Of a stretch of 64,000 bases of DNA, positions 34,341-44,540 are shown piece after piece. Both the position numbers and the translations under genes were made by a program. Source of the DNA: Rhizophagus clarus (Eukaryota > Glomeromycota > Glomeromycetes > Glomerales > Glomeraceae); the NCBI GenBank assembly GCA_015698045.1, contig BLAL01000051.1, positions 1-64,000 on the forward strand. Direction: 5' to 3'. The notes beneath the pieces were generated by a model. It was given only the letters and a program-made list of their open reading frames with translations. It was not told where the DNA came from and made no database searches. Position 1 is the stretch's first letter, and each line of letters begins with the position of its first letter.

Positions 34341-34560
34341 TAACAATACGGGTGTGACATAAATAAATCGTAGCTGAAATTTGTGTTCAATTTGTGTTCA
34401 ATTTGTGTTGATAATTCTGGTAAAAAATTTGTTAATTTTGGCCAAATTTCGTTAAATTTGTTGAATTTGTGTTGAATTTGTGTTGATAATTTTTAATTTA
34501 TCACGAGGGGATGATATTTAGTAATTGTGCATATACAATTTCTGTAACGATGTACATGAT
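34341..34560 (-). repeat. Right terminal inverted repeat of the Plavaka-like element
   Basis: This is the reverse complement of the left repeat. It reads TAACAATACGGGTGTGACAT at the inner edge and ends near GATGTACATGA. It contains TTTGGCCAAA and tandem copies of the GTGTTGAATTT type. It has an extra GTTCAATTTGT unit and a short insertion relative to the left copy, so the arms have diverged. Confidence 0.85.
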
Positions 34561-34795
34561 TTTTTAAAATGCGGATTTCCGTAATTTTACGATATCGTAT
34601 TTTCTGGCCAATCAAAATTAGGTTGATCCTTGCATGTGATTTAATCATTTAATCATGCACGCGTTTTTTGTCTTATTTATTTTTGTCTCTTATTTCTTTA
34701 TTCTTTTGTTCAATATTTTTAATTTTTTTGTCTCTTCTTTCTATTATTTCTTTAATTATATACAATATATTTACATATATTTCATAATTTATTGC

Positions 34796-35500
34796 TTTGC
34801 AGGTATAGAAATATTTGTTTATTAATACTAATTATTTTCATTTTTTTTTACCTCTTTGTTACTTTGTATCGTAATACTAACAATAATATTCATGTTTCCT
34901 TTATTCCTTTTTACTTGTACTTTAATACTAACGATACTAACAATACTAACAACATGTTTATTTTTTCCTTTCTCTTTATTTCTTTATTCTCTTTGCAGGT
35001 ATAGAAATATTTATTTATTAATACTAATTATTTTAATATTAACGCGTTTTTTTTACCTCTTTGTTACTTTGTATCGTAATACTAACAATAATATCCATGT
35101 TTCCTTTATTCCTTTTTACTTGTACTTTAATACTAACGATACTAACAATACTAACAACATGTTTTTTTTTCCTTTCTCTTTATTTCTTTATTCTTTTGTT
35201 CAATTACTTTGCAGGTATAGAAATATTTATTTATTAATACTAATTATTTTAATATTAACGCGTTTTTTTTACCTCTTTGTTACTTTATGTCGTAATACTA
35301 ACAATACTATTTACGTTTCCTTTATTCCTTTTTACTTGTACTTTAATACTAACGATAATATCCATGTTTCTTTTACTCCTTTTACTGTTTCTTTAACTCT
35401 TTTTACCTTAATACTAACAATACTAACAATATTTCTTTTATCTTTATATCTAATACCAACGTTACTATAGCTGTTTCTCTTCTTTTTACATCTAATTGTA
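34796..35500 (+). repeat. T-rich tandem repeat, ~196-216 bp units
   Basis: Units begin at TTTGCAGGTATAGAAATATT (cores AGGTATAG at 34801, 34997 and 35213) and contain TACTAACAATACTAAC runs and TTTCCTTTATTCCTTTTTAC. Another unit recurs at 36197. The apparent long reading frames here are low-complexity Phe/Leu/Thr runs and are not genes. Confidence 0.8.
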
Positions 35501-37020
35501 TCGTTACTCTTTCTTTTTTTACTTTTATATATTCTGTATATAGTAATAAATACTTGTAATTTTTATAATTTAATTCATATTATATCTAATAAAATATACA
35601 TTATATAAACTTATAGTACAAAAATGAATTTTGAAACATTACAAAATATTTATGTAAAATTACGAATCGTCAAAATATTTTAAAAAGTTGCGAAATATTA
35701 CGCAATAAAATTACACAATATTACGAACCGTAAAATTACGAAACTTTGCATATCGTAATATTTCAAAATATTTTAAAAAGTTACAAAATATTACGCTTAC
35801 GCAAACTTGCGGCGGGTCTGGAAACTTACGAAATATTATGTAAAATTACGAAATATTGCGAATGCGTAAAATTACGGAATATTACAAACCGTAAAATTAC
35901 GAAACTTTGCATATCATAATATTTCGAAATATTTTAAAAAGTTACGAAATATTACTCTTCCGCAAACTTGCGGCGGGTCTGGAAACTTACGAAATATTAT
36001 GATGCGTAATCTTGCGCAACTTTTCGCACTATAAAATTTCCTGATGAATAATATCCATATTTCCTTTATTCCTTTTTACTTTTACTTCAATACTAACGAT
36101 ACTAACAATACTAATTATGTTTTTTTTACTCCTTTTACTTAATACCAACAACATGTTTATTTTTTCTCTTTCTTTTATTTTTAGTTTATTCTTTGCAGGT
36201 ATAGAAATATTTGTTTATTAATACTAATTGTTTTAATACTAACGTGTTTTTTACCCTAATTGTTACTTTATATCGTAATACTAACAATACTATCTACGTT
36301 TCCTTTTTTTCTTTTACTTGTACTTTAATACTAACAATAATATCCATGTTTCTACTGTTTCTTTAACTCTTTTTACTCTAATATTAACAACACTAACAAT
36401 ACTAGCAATATTTCTTTTATCTTTATATCTAATACCAACGTTACTATAGCTGTTTCTCTTCTTTTTACATCTAATTGTATCGTTACTCTTTCTTTTTTTA
36501 CTTTTATATATTCTGTATATAGTAATAAATACTTGTAATTTTTTATAATTTAATTCATATATTATATCTAATAAAATATACATTATATAAACTTATAGTA
36601 CAAAAATGAATTTTGAAACATTACAAAATATTTATGTAAAATTACGAATCGTCAAAAATATTTTAAAAAGTTGCGAAATATTACGCAATAAAATTACACA
36701 ATATTACAAACCGTAAAATTACGCATATCGTAATATTTCAAAATATTTTAAAAAGTTACAAAATATTACGCTTACGCAAACTTGCGGCGGGTCTGGAAAC
36801 TTACGAAATATTATGTAAAATTACGAAATATTGCGAATGCGTAAAATTACGGAATATTATGAACCGTAAAATTACGAAACTTTGCATATCATAATATTTC
36901 AAAATATTTTAAAAAGTTACGAAATATTACTCTTCCGCAAACTTGCGGTGGGTCTGGAAACTTACGAAATATTACGATGCGTAATCTTGCGCAACTTTTC
37001 GCACTATAAAATTTCCTGAT
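35066..37020 (+). repeat. ~975-bp tandem duplication rich in TTACGAAATATTACG motifs
   Basis: The block ending CGCACTATAAAATTTCCTGAT at 36045 recurs, ending at 37020. Shared landmarks lie about 975-979 bp apart (for example CTGTTTCTCTTCTTTTTACA at 35471 and 36450). Each copy pairs the T-rich repeat with an array of TTACGAAATATTACG and CTTGCGGCGGGTCTGGAAAC motifs. The second copy ends exactly where the next large element's inverted repeat begins. No coding sequence was seen. Confidence 0.8.
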
Positions 37021-37021
37021 A

Positions 37022-37540
37022 GGCCCGATTTTAATCTCAAATAATATAACGAAAAAAGTATGCCATATTGCTTGCCTCTTAGGAGAACGCTGAACACCAA
37101 GGACTGAAGTGTCTGAGTGTGTTCAGCGTTCGACCTGTCAAGCATAATTTGCATACCATATTTTTATGTTATACTAGAATTAATTTAAAAACTGATTTAT
37201 AGTTGTAAACAAAGATCAAATTTTGGTACCACGACTAAAGGGAGGGTACCAAAATCTTGAATAATAGAAAGTAAATTAAAAGGGCCATTGAACCTATTCT
37301 AGTAAACCAATAATTTCTTGATATAAAGGAAATCATTCTAGAGCCAATTCTTTACCAAAATACAGGGACAAAAAGTTATACGAAAAAAAAAAGTCTTACC
37401 TCTGGGGTACCAAAATTTCTGGGTATACAAAGATTAAGGATACCAAAATTCTGGCGCAAGGTACCAAAATTTTAATAGCTTAGCTGATATTCTAAAAAGC
37501 CCTAGAGCACAACCTCTGATAGTGTTTAGAGACATAAAAC
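37022..37540 (+). repeat. Left terminal inverted repeat of the Polinton-like element
   Basis: From GGCCCGATTTTAATCTC to GAGACATAAAAC it matches the reverse complement of 48299-48816 with scattered substitutions. It contains an internal hairpin (GAACGCTGAACACC ... GTGTTCAGCGTTC) and five copies of GGTACCAAAATT-type motifs, which may be protein-binding sites. Confidence 0.93.
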
Positions 37541-37643
37541 TTATAGGGTATATAATTAATTAATTAAAGAAAGAAATTTTATAAGTATTATATAGTAGTT
37601 GCAATACTATAATTAAAGAAAGAAATTATATAAGCATTATATA

Positions 37644-40600
37644 ATGGTTATTCATACTTGTGATAGATGTGGTAAAAACTTTCCCAAATTATGGAAACTT
37701 AGACGTCATCAAGAAAGACAATTTCAATGTCGTCAAAAAATTACACCTAAAGTTATTCAACCTTTACCTGCCCCATTAGTTCCACCTATCATTCAATCAC
37801 CTAAAAATCAAGAGAATGATCCCAAAACAGGTTCCAGTCCATCAACCCAAGCAAATAGAGAAGAGCAGGCAGAACCTAGCGAGGTCACTCAAGATAAGTT
37901 TATTGATAGGCATGCAAGAAAGCCTAAAGAGCATATGAAAACATGGGGTGCTAGATTACGCCAAAAATGGTTCGAAGTTACTGGCGAAGAACTTGATTTG
38001 CCACTAAACTTAAATGAATGTCAGCGACTACATCATGAACTATTACAAGCTGATGATGAGGCTTTCGAGGAAAATATTCCTCAAGAGGTGGGACCTAGAG
38101 AAGTTGAGCAACAAGACGCTTAAGAGCAAGACGCAATCCCAAAGGAACCTACTCAGAAGGATATTATCTTTAAAGAATGTCCAGTTGGAAGAGATCCAGA
38201 AAGACCGCATAGAAATCGTTCTTTAATGAGCAAATGGGTGGGCAAAATTCCCCATCCAGATAACAATCCAACATATACTTTTATTCAACAAATAGCTAAA
38301 CTAGAAGAATATAAAAAAATGCCATACATGCCTCAACTTATAGGATTAATTCGTCCAAAAATAAAGGAAGTTCTTCAAACAGAGCTTCATAAAAAAGATC
38401 AAATAAAATCAGCTATAGTAGCATTGTGTCAATATTCAATTGCTAAAAGAAAGCCAGATGATACAAGCGAACCAATAGAAGTAGAGAAATATCATAGAGG
38501 AGATATGCGAGCAATTCTTTTAAAAGAGGATATAGAGGAGCACATAACCAAAACTATTGGGGAAATAGATGTGCAAATTGAGGGAACATTAAAGAAAGGA
38601 TCTCGTTATATTCTTAAACGAATTCTTGAAATATCTATTGAGACATATACACTTCGTAGAGCCCTTAGAGGGTCTTATATCCCTACTCCCAAAAAATTAG
38701 CTAATACAAAGAGTACAATCAATCCAGATAATCAAGGTCTCATTAATCCAGAAACAAATAGGCCTTCAGAAAGATGTCTTCAAGGTGCATTGGGTGCATA
38801 TTTTGCTCATCAGGATGGACATACAGATCATCTAGAATGAATCTTTCGAGCTAAGAAATACAAGCCCTATTTAGATATTGTTAAGTTAGATGGTATTCCA
38901 ATGCCCACTCCCATCTGTTCATGTATATTTGATAAGATTGAGAAGATGAATCCAGATATCTCCATCAGTGTCTGGGGATGGAATGAAGAATCGACCATCC
39001 CAAAAGCTGTAATAGCTAGTAAAAACTTTAAAAGAAAACATAAAATTCGATTATTGGCTCTTACAGATATTATCAAATCTGAGGATGGAGATAAATACGG
39101 GCAAAAGAACTACTTTCTCTGGATCAAAAATCATAGCAAATTAATATATGGGGATACTGCGCATAAAGAAAAGAAGTATCTATGTGATGGATGCTTTCAA
39201 AGCTGGACCTCTGAAAAAACTTTAGAACGTCATTTAGAATGGTATCCAGGATTACATGAAAATGCACCCCAGAGAGTTGCAATGCCAGTGAAAGGGGTTA
39301 ATGATTTTGAAGGGTTCAAAAACTATGATAGGATGATCAATGCCCCATGTGTCATCATAGCTGATTTCGAGGCTGACAATAAGAAGTGTGATGAAGCATA
39401 TGGAGGAAGCATGCGAAAACTAGCTGAACAGAAGGCTAATAGTTTCTGCTACCTGGTTCACTGGATTGACACTGGAGATGTATGGGGTCCATTCCTATAC
39501 AGAGGAGAAAATGCCACCCAAGAATTTGTTCAAAGAATCGATCAGGAATTGGTCAAAATCAATGAGGTCCTAGCTATCAAGCATGAGCGAATTGAGACTG
39601 AGGAAGACAAGAAAAGATTTGCTGAAGCTATTAGCTGTTGGATTTGCAAAGGTAAGTTCGATATAGATACAAATGAAATAGAGCGCTTAAAAGATAAAAT
39701 AACCTATCTTAAAGAGAAGCTAAAAAACTTAAAAAAAGAGTCAGCAGAATATAATGACATTCAAACAACTATTGATAAGGCAACTAAAGCTATTGACAGC
39801 GAAAAAGCTAAGACTAATAAGGTTTGGGATCATTGCCATATCACAGATAAGTTTTGTGGATCAGCTCATAGGGATTGCAATCTCAAACTCCAGATTCAAG
39901 CTTGGAAGACCCCAATCCCAGTTATCTTCCACAACTTCTGGAGTTATGATTCTCACTTGGTTTGTGAATCTGTTGGACGATCAGCTAATGCTCTTCATAT
40001 CCAAGTCATAGCTGAAACATTTGAGCGATATAAGGCTATGAAAGTAGGTCAGCTCAAATATATCGATAGCCAGCAGTTCATAAACAATAGCTTGGCAAAT
40101 CTCACAAAAAATTTGGGCGACGACCACCCAATTACCAGCCAGTACTTTAAAGTCTTTACTCCTGGCCAAATTTCCCTAGCAACTCGTAAGGGAATATATT
40201 GTTATGACTATATCGATTCTCAAGATAGATTCTTGGAGACTGAACTCCCACCAATTCACGAATTTACTACAACTCTAAAAGGAAGATCTCACAGGAAGAC
40301 TACCACCATGCACAAAAAGTATGGAAAACATATGGCTGTAAAAATCTAGGTGAGTACCATGATCTTTATCTTAAAATTGACGTACTCTCTCTTGCAGATG
40401 TCTGGACCCAATTCTGAAAGACATGTATAAAATATTATGAGCTCGATCCAAGCCACTATGTCTCTGCCCCATCCTTATCCTGGGATGCGATGCTCAAGAA
40501 AACTGAGGTTAAGATCGAGCTATTTACAGATATGTCTATGCATGACTTTATCGAAAAGGCCAAGAGGGGTGGTATATCTAAGGCTTGTAAGCGATATTTC

Positions 40601-42092
40601 AAAGCCAATAATCCCAAGATGGGTCAGGTATTCAACCCATCCAAACCCACATCATGAATATCATATATAGATGCAAACAATCTTTATGGCTGGGCTATGA
40701 GCCAGTTCTTACCTATTGGAAATTATCAATAGGAGGCTAGCCGGGAATACCTTCTAAAAAACTCTGCTATGCAAAAGAAATATCTCGAAAAAATTCTTAA
40801 GACTAAGGCAAATGCCCTACGCGGATATTTCTTAAATATTAAGTCTCACCTTCCTCTCAAGACCCATGATTATTTGAGAGACTTACCTCCAGCCGTGGAG
40901 AATGTTGCAGTAGGAAAGGATTGGCTTAGCCCATATAATGAGGAGCTTGTAAATAACTTGGATGGAGGACACTTCTCTAAGACGGAAAAGTTAGTCCCCA
41001 TCTTGGTCCAAGAAAGGATTATGTCATCCATTACCTAGAGCTCCAATACTATGTAAAATTAGGCATGGTTGTAGACGAAGTTTCAGAGATCCTTTCTTTT
41101 GATCAGACTAACTGGCTCGCCCCATATATTGCATTTAATACCAAGAAATGACAAGGGGCTAAGAATACCTTCGAAAAAGACTTCTTCAAGCTCATGAATA
41201 ACTCAGTATATGGTAAGACTATGGAGAATGTTCACAAATACCAGGATGTCAAGCTCATGAAAATGAATAATGAGTGAGATGAAAAGACCTTCTTGAAGAA
41301 AGTCAGTAGCCCAAGATTCAAGTATGGACATCCGCTTGGAGATACACTGGTAGGAGCACATATGAGAAAGGCTAGTGTGACTCTCAATAAACCCATTATT
41401 GTTGGGGCATCTGTCTTGGGTCTTAGCAAGCTCCATATGTATCGATTCTGGTATGGATATGTAAAGGAGAGATATGGTGATAATGCCCAGCTTGATTATA
41501 TGGATACAGATTCCTTTATATTCCAAGTCGAGACTGAAGATATCTATAAAGATATGGCTGAGCATCCAGATCTCTTCAATCTCAATGACACTAAAACTAT
41601 TGGGCTTTTCAAGGATGAGACTCCAGGTAATGTGATCACAGAATCTTTTCACATTCGAGCCAAGTCTTACCATTATGTCTTAGCCGATAAGTCTACAAGG
41701 TCTAAGCATAAGGGGGTTAGTAAGAAGGGTATGGAAGAAATGGCAGAGAACACATATCACGAAAGTAAATCCCCATTAACTCAAGTATATCGGGATTGTT
41801 TATTCCAGAAAAGGTATTCTATGCCAAGAATGTTGGTTTTTGATCAAAGGACCACATATTATCTCTGGTCGAGTCTGAGAAAAAGGCACTCTGTTCCATA
41901 GATACTAAGCGCTGGATCCTATCAGATGGAATAACTACTTTACCATATTTCCATTGGCGCATTATGTTTTATAAGAATATGGTAAAAGCTAATATTCCTC
42001 ATGAACAGGCAGAAAAAAAAGCTATGAGGGCCAAGCTCCCAGAGAAATATCTAAACGAATGTGTGTCTCACATATCTAGCCTTCAGACATAA
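37644..42092 (+). pseudogene. Protein-primed family B DNA polymerase (Polinton type), broken
   Basis: It begins with a C2HC finger (CDRCGKNFPKLWKLRRH). A second finger CDGCFQSW lies near 39184. Polymerase landmarks in order: Exo I ADFEAD (39359), VWDHCHITDKF near 39826 and HRDCNL near 39870, Exo II FHNFWSYDSH (39930), Exo III YLKIDVLSLADVW (40366), motif A YIDANNLYGWAMS (40661), motif [15 protein letters not shown] (41188) and motif C DYMDTDSF (41494). All catalytic motifs survive, but the frame is cut by TAA 38121-38123, TGA 38838-38840, a frameshift near 40283, TGA 40415, TGA 40655, TAG 40730, a frameshift near 41005, TGA 41149, TGA 41275, a frameshift near 41808 and TGA 41841. The end at TAA 42090 follows the C-terminal KRWILSDGITTL. 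It should replicate the element DNA from a terminal protein primer. Confidence 0.88.
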
Positions 42093-42103
42093 GCTAGATA
42101 GTG

Positions 42104-42412
42104 ATGTGTAGTCAGATCACATACATTATTATATTATTTTTTTTCTTCCCATTAATTAGACTAACTTCTGCAGTACCGAAGGTAAGAATGGAAAGCGATC
42201 GCCAAGCCAAAAGGATCCCAGAGGGACCAAGTAAAAAAGATTTATCCAATAATTTACCTAGCGATCTGGAGGAGCTAACCAAAGTATTTGAGAAAAATTT
42301 GGAGAGACTAGAAAACCTTGTAAAATTGTTTAAAAGCGATGTGAATAAAATGTTTGATATTTCTGATTCCAGTTTCCCAAGCAGTTCGATTAATGCTAGT
42401 CCAGAGAAATGA
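42104..42412 (+). CDS. Small hypothetical protein with N-terminal hydrophobic segment
   Basis: This ORF of about 100 codons begins at ATG 42104, 11 bp after the polymerase stop. The first 25 residues are strongly hydrophobic (YIIILFFFFPLIRL), like a signal peptide or membrane anchor. They are followed by a charged helix (DLEELTKVFEKNLERLENLVKLF). I do not recognise a family. An alternative is a spurious ORF, because CTTCTGCAG/TACCG near 42170 could also be a splice acceptor. Confidence 0.35.
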   Translation: MCSQITYIIILFFFFPLIRLTSAVPKVRMESDRQAKRIPEGPSKKDLSNNLPSDLEELTKVFEKNLERLENLVKLFKSDVNKMFDISDSSFPSSSINASPEK

Positions 42413-42822
42413 TCATCATCTCAAAAGAATTGCTAAGCCATGCACTGCGCCTTCGGCCAAATTGTGCGACAAAATAAATTTTTTCCCCAAACAAACATGA
42501 GAAAAAATGTGAAAGAAGGTCTAGTTGCAATACAGGGCCTACCATATAAGTAAATAATAACGTTAAAACCATATGTTATGAAGGGTTGAGGGAGTCACAA
42601 TTTCGTGATCGTCAGGTGTAAGCCAACTATATGTCTTGCAAAGTAGATCTCCATGTGAAAAGGTATGATGATTTTGTTTTCATGTGCTTTTATAGAACTC
42701 TTGGCATCAGACGACAATGTTAATCATATACCTGCTGGCTTTTTATTATTCCACGAGCCCAAAAATAAATATAAAGTGCGAAAATACAGGTAGAAGTTGA
42801 GTCAACCTTCCCGCATAAAATT
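42413..42822. other. Intergenic segment of the Polinton-like element
   Basis: About 410 bp with no supported gene. Short AT-rich stretches and stops in all frames separate the polymerase side from the Crinkler-like gene. Confidence 0.5.
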
Positions 42823-43188
42823 ATGGTACGTATATGTTAAAAGACGTGCTTTCATGCGAGCAAAGCTTTTCCTCACTATAAACATTGTATTTAGGAAAGC
42901 ACAAACGAAATCACTCTTAACTGTATTATTGTTCCTATTGGTCCACTTCATGGTCTTCAACTCGGTGAAGTTACCCCAGTCGTTACAGTTAACAAGAATC
43001 AAACAGTTAGCGTACTTGAAGTCGCAATTCAAAACACATTGCGGGCACCATTTAATAGTGTTCGCTTAAAACTTTTTCGAACTCCTGATGAGATGCGTAT
43101 GCAACCGCAAGACTTGGTTTCCTCTTTTTTTAATACACAATATCGATTAGAGTATTATCATATTGTTGTTCATCCGTTGCAAGAATAA
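42823..43188 (+). CDS. Crinkler-like N-terminal (ubiquitin-fold) protein, two exons, 98 aa
   Basis: Exon 1 is the start codon alone (ATG 42823-42825), followed by a GTACGT donor. Exon 2 starts at 42895 after ATTTAG and is open to TAA 43186. The joined start reads M-ESTNEITLNCIIVP. The 98-residue product has the pattern of Crinkler headers: an opening beta strand (ITLNCIIV), a linker, a second strand, a helix (SVLEVAIQNTL) and a KLFRTP segment. Such headers are abundant in arbuscular mycorrhizal fungi. The start-codon-only exon and the family call are inferences. The unbroken exon in an element full of stops supports a real gene, possibly captured cargo. Confidence 0.45.
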
Positions 43189-43394
43189 TTTTGTATCGTG
43201 TAGTGCGATAGGCCTAGACGTTATGTATCACGGGCAAAGTCCCAAACATTTGTATTTATTTTTGTATAATATATTAAAAAAAAAATTTTCTTGGCAAATG
43301 GAATCTCATTCAAGAACTTCAAAAGGCTATATTATACCAAAAATAGCCGAATAGGCACTGTATTTTTTTCCTGATTGCTGTCTGAACATTGTTC

Positions 43395-43480
43395 GATCTG
43401 TGATGAAACACTGTCTGAAACACTGTCAGAACACTATCCGATCTGTGATGAAACACTGTCTGAAATACTGTCTGAACACT
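43395..43480 (+). repeat. 45-bp direct repeat, about two copies
   Basis: CGATCTGTGATGAAACACTG, continuing TCTGAAA, occurs at 43395 and 43440, with partial copies around it. The segment 43189-43587 is otherwise free of supported genes and separates the Crinkler-like gene from the convergent protease. Confidence 0.7.
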
Positions 43481-43587
43481 TAACTGTTTTATAATGCTGT
43501 TTTGACCTACAGGGAAAACGGAATTCTTTACCACAATGCATGCATGTACGGTCTGCTAGTTTTTTTTTACAGGTTCTGGCTCTTTTC

Positions 43588-44540
43588 CTACAGTAAAAAC
43601 ATTACGCTGAGATTTGTGAACAGATAGAGGGATGGTAATAGTCTTCCCATTTTGAGTTGCCTTGAATTCCCCTTTACTAAGGGTTCCCATCCTGCACGAT
43701 ACTGCCATTGAGTTCCAAGAATAAATAGGGATAGTTCTTTTCCATTATCATCATATTCTGTAGGAACAACAGAGAATTCATTTGAAATGGTGTCTCTATT
43801 TTCTCCATCCTCAATAGTTACAGGAACACTATTAACTGTACCAAGAGAATGGAACTTACTTGCAATTCCATTAAGTCTATGAATCTTTTTCTTATCTATT
43901 TTTAGACCCAAATGCTTTGCAACATTTTCTGAGACTATTGACGAGTCTGATCCACTATTAATCATTGCATATGGTATAGTCACGCTCCCCACCTTACAGA
44001 AGATGGTCGCAACATCATCAGCATCCTTTATTTGTAAAAAATTTATCTCTAAGGGCTTTGGCCAATATATGTGACTATTTTTTTTTTGAGCCGATGCATA
44101 AGCCTTAATAGCATGATTTAACTGAATGCTTTCTGCTATAACATAGCTAGAAGAAGCAGTATTAATTTCCTTAATTTTAGATTCATTATCAGGAACTTGT
44201 AAAAGAGGCTTCTGCTCACTATTTACTGCCTGCAATAGTGGAAATAAGATGTCTTCGAATTTACTTGCAACAATTCTCCATGCTGATTCCCTTCTTTTAA
44301 CCGTATCATTTGGCATACTAGTATTCAAGCAATAGTCTTTTATTTTGGGAAATATCATATTAATAAATTTTGAAATTTCTATAAGAATCTCTCTAGGACA
44401 ATGAGGGACTAATGATGCTATTGAAGATTTTAAGGCTATTTGAAACATATAATTTGCAGCTGTGTCTATATTGCTAGTATGAGATTTGGAAGTAGGGGAC
44501 TTCTTGGTACTCTTTTTTATTGGTACTCCACTTCATACCA
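43588..44540 (-). pseudogene. Retroviral-type aspartic protease
   Basis: Open from about 44530 to TGA/TAA-free end 43588. The protease core reads IPYAMINSGSDSSIVSENVA (near 43985-43930), where the catalytic Asp-Ser/Thr-Gly triad is Asn-Ser-Gly, so the active-site Asp is lost. Flap and C-terminal strand follow (KIHRLNGIAS, LSLFILGTQWQYRAGWEP). The first 100 residues are a spacer. It lies downstream of gag on the same strand in a different frame, with a run of nine A on the coding strand (44550-44542) near the junction that could have been a frameshift site. In the current sequence extra stops make joint expression unlikely. Confidence 0.7.

Larger units (their letters stand above)
23976..34560. 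mobile_element. Plavaka-like (CACTA superfamily) DNA transposon, 10.6 kb, two divergent genes
   Basis: The element is bounded by long imperfect inverted repeats (23976-24180 and 34341-34560). Inside, a Plavaka-like transposase is on the minus strand at left and an accessory gene on the plus strand at right, transcribed away from each other. The accessory gene contains a complete second transposon in an intron, so without it this element would be about 6.2 kb. Short direct repeats (ACACAAATTCA and variants) within the inverted repeats resemble the subterminal repeats of CACTA elements, which bind element-encoded protein. The outermost base and the target duplication could not be fixed because the flanks are A/T-rich. 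Confidence 0.8.

Noticed and set aside
34856..35470. 204-codon Leu/Thr/Ile/Asn-rich frame
   Set aside because: It is the translation of a 200-bp tandem repeat and repeats with it; no start context or homology-like pattern.
37644..42092. TGA read as Trp (mitochondrial-type code) to rescue the polymerase
   Set aside because: Some TGA codons sit where Trp is plausible, but others fall at Arg-like positions, TAA and TAG stops and three frameshifts are also present, and TGG is used normally in the same frame. Nuclear-type introns and mixed elements argue against mitochondrial DNA.
42797..43069. 90-codon hydrophobic frame
   Set aside because: Different frame over the Crinkler-like exon; the alternative frame is open to a clean stop and has a better protein-like pattern.
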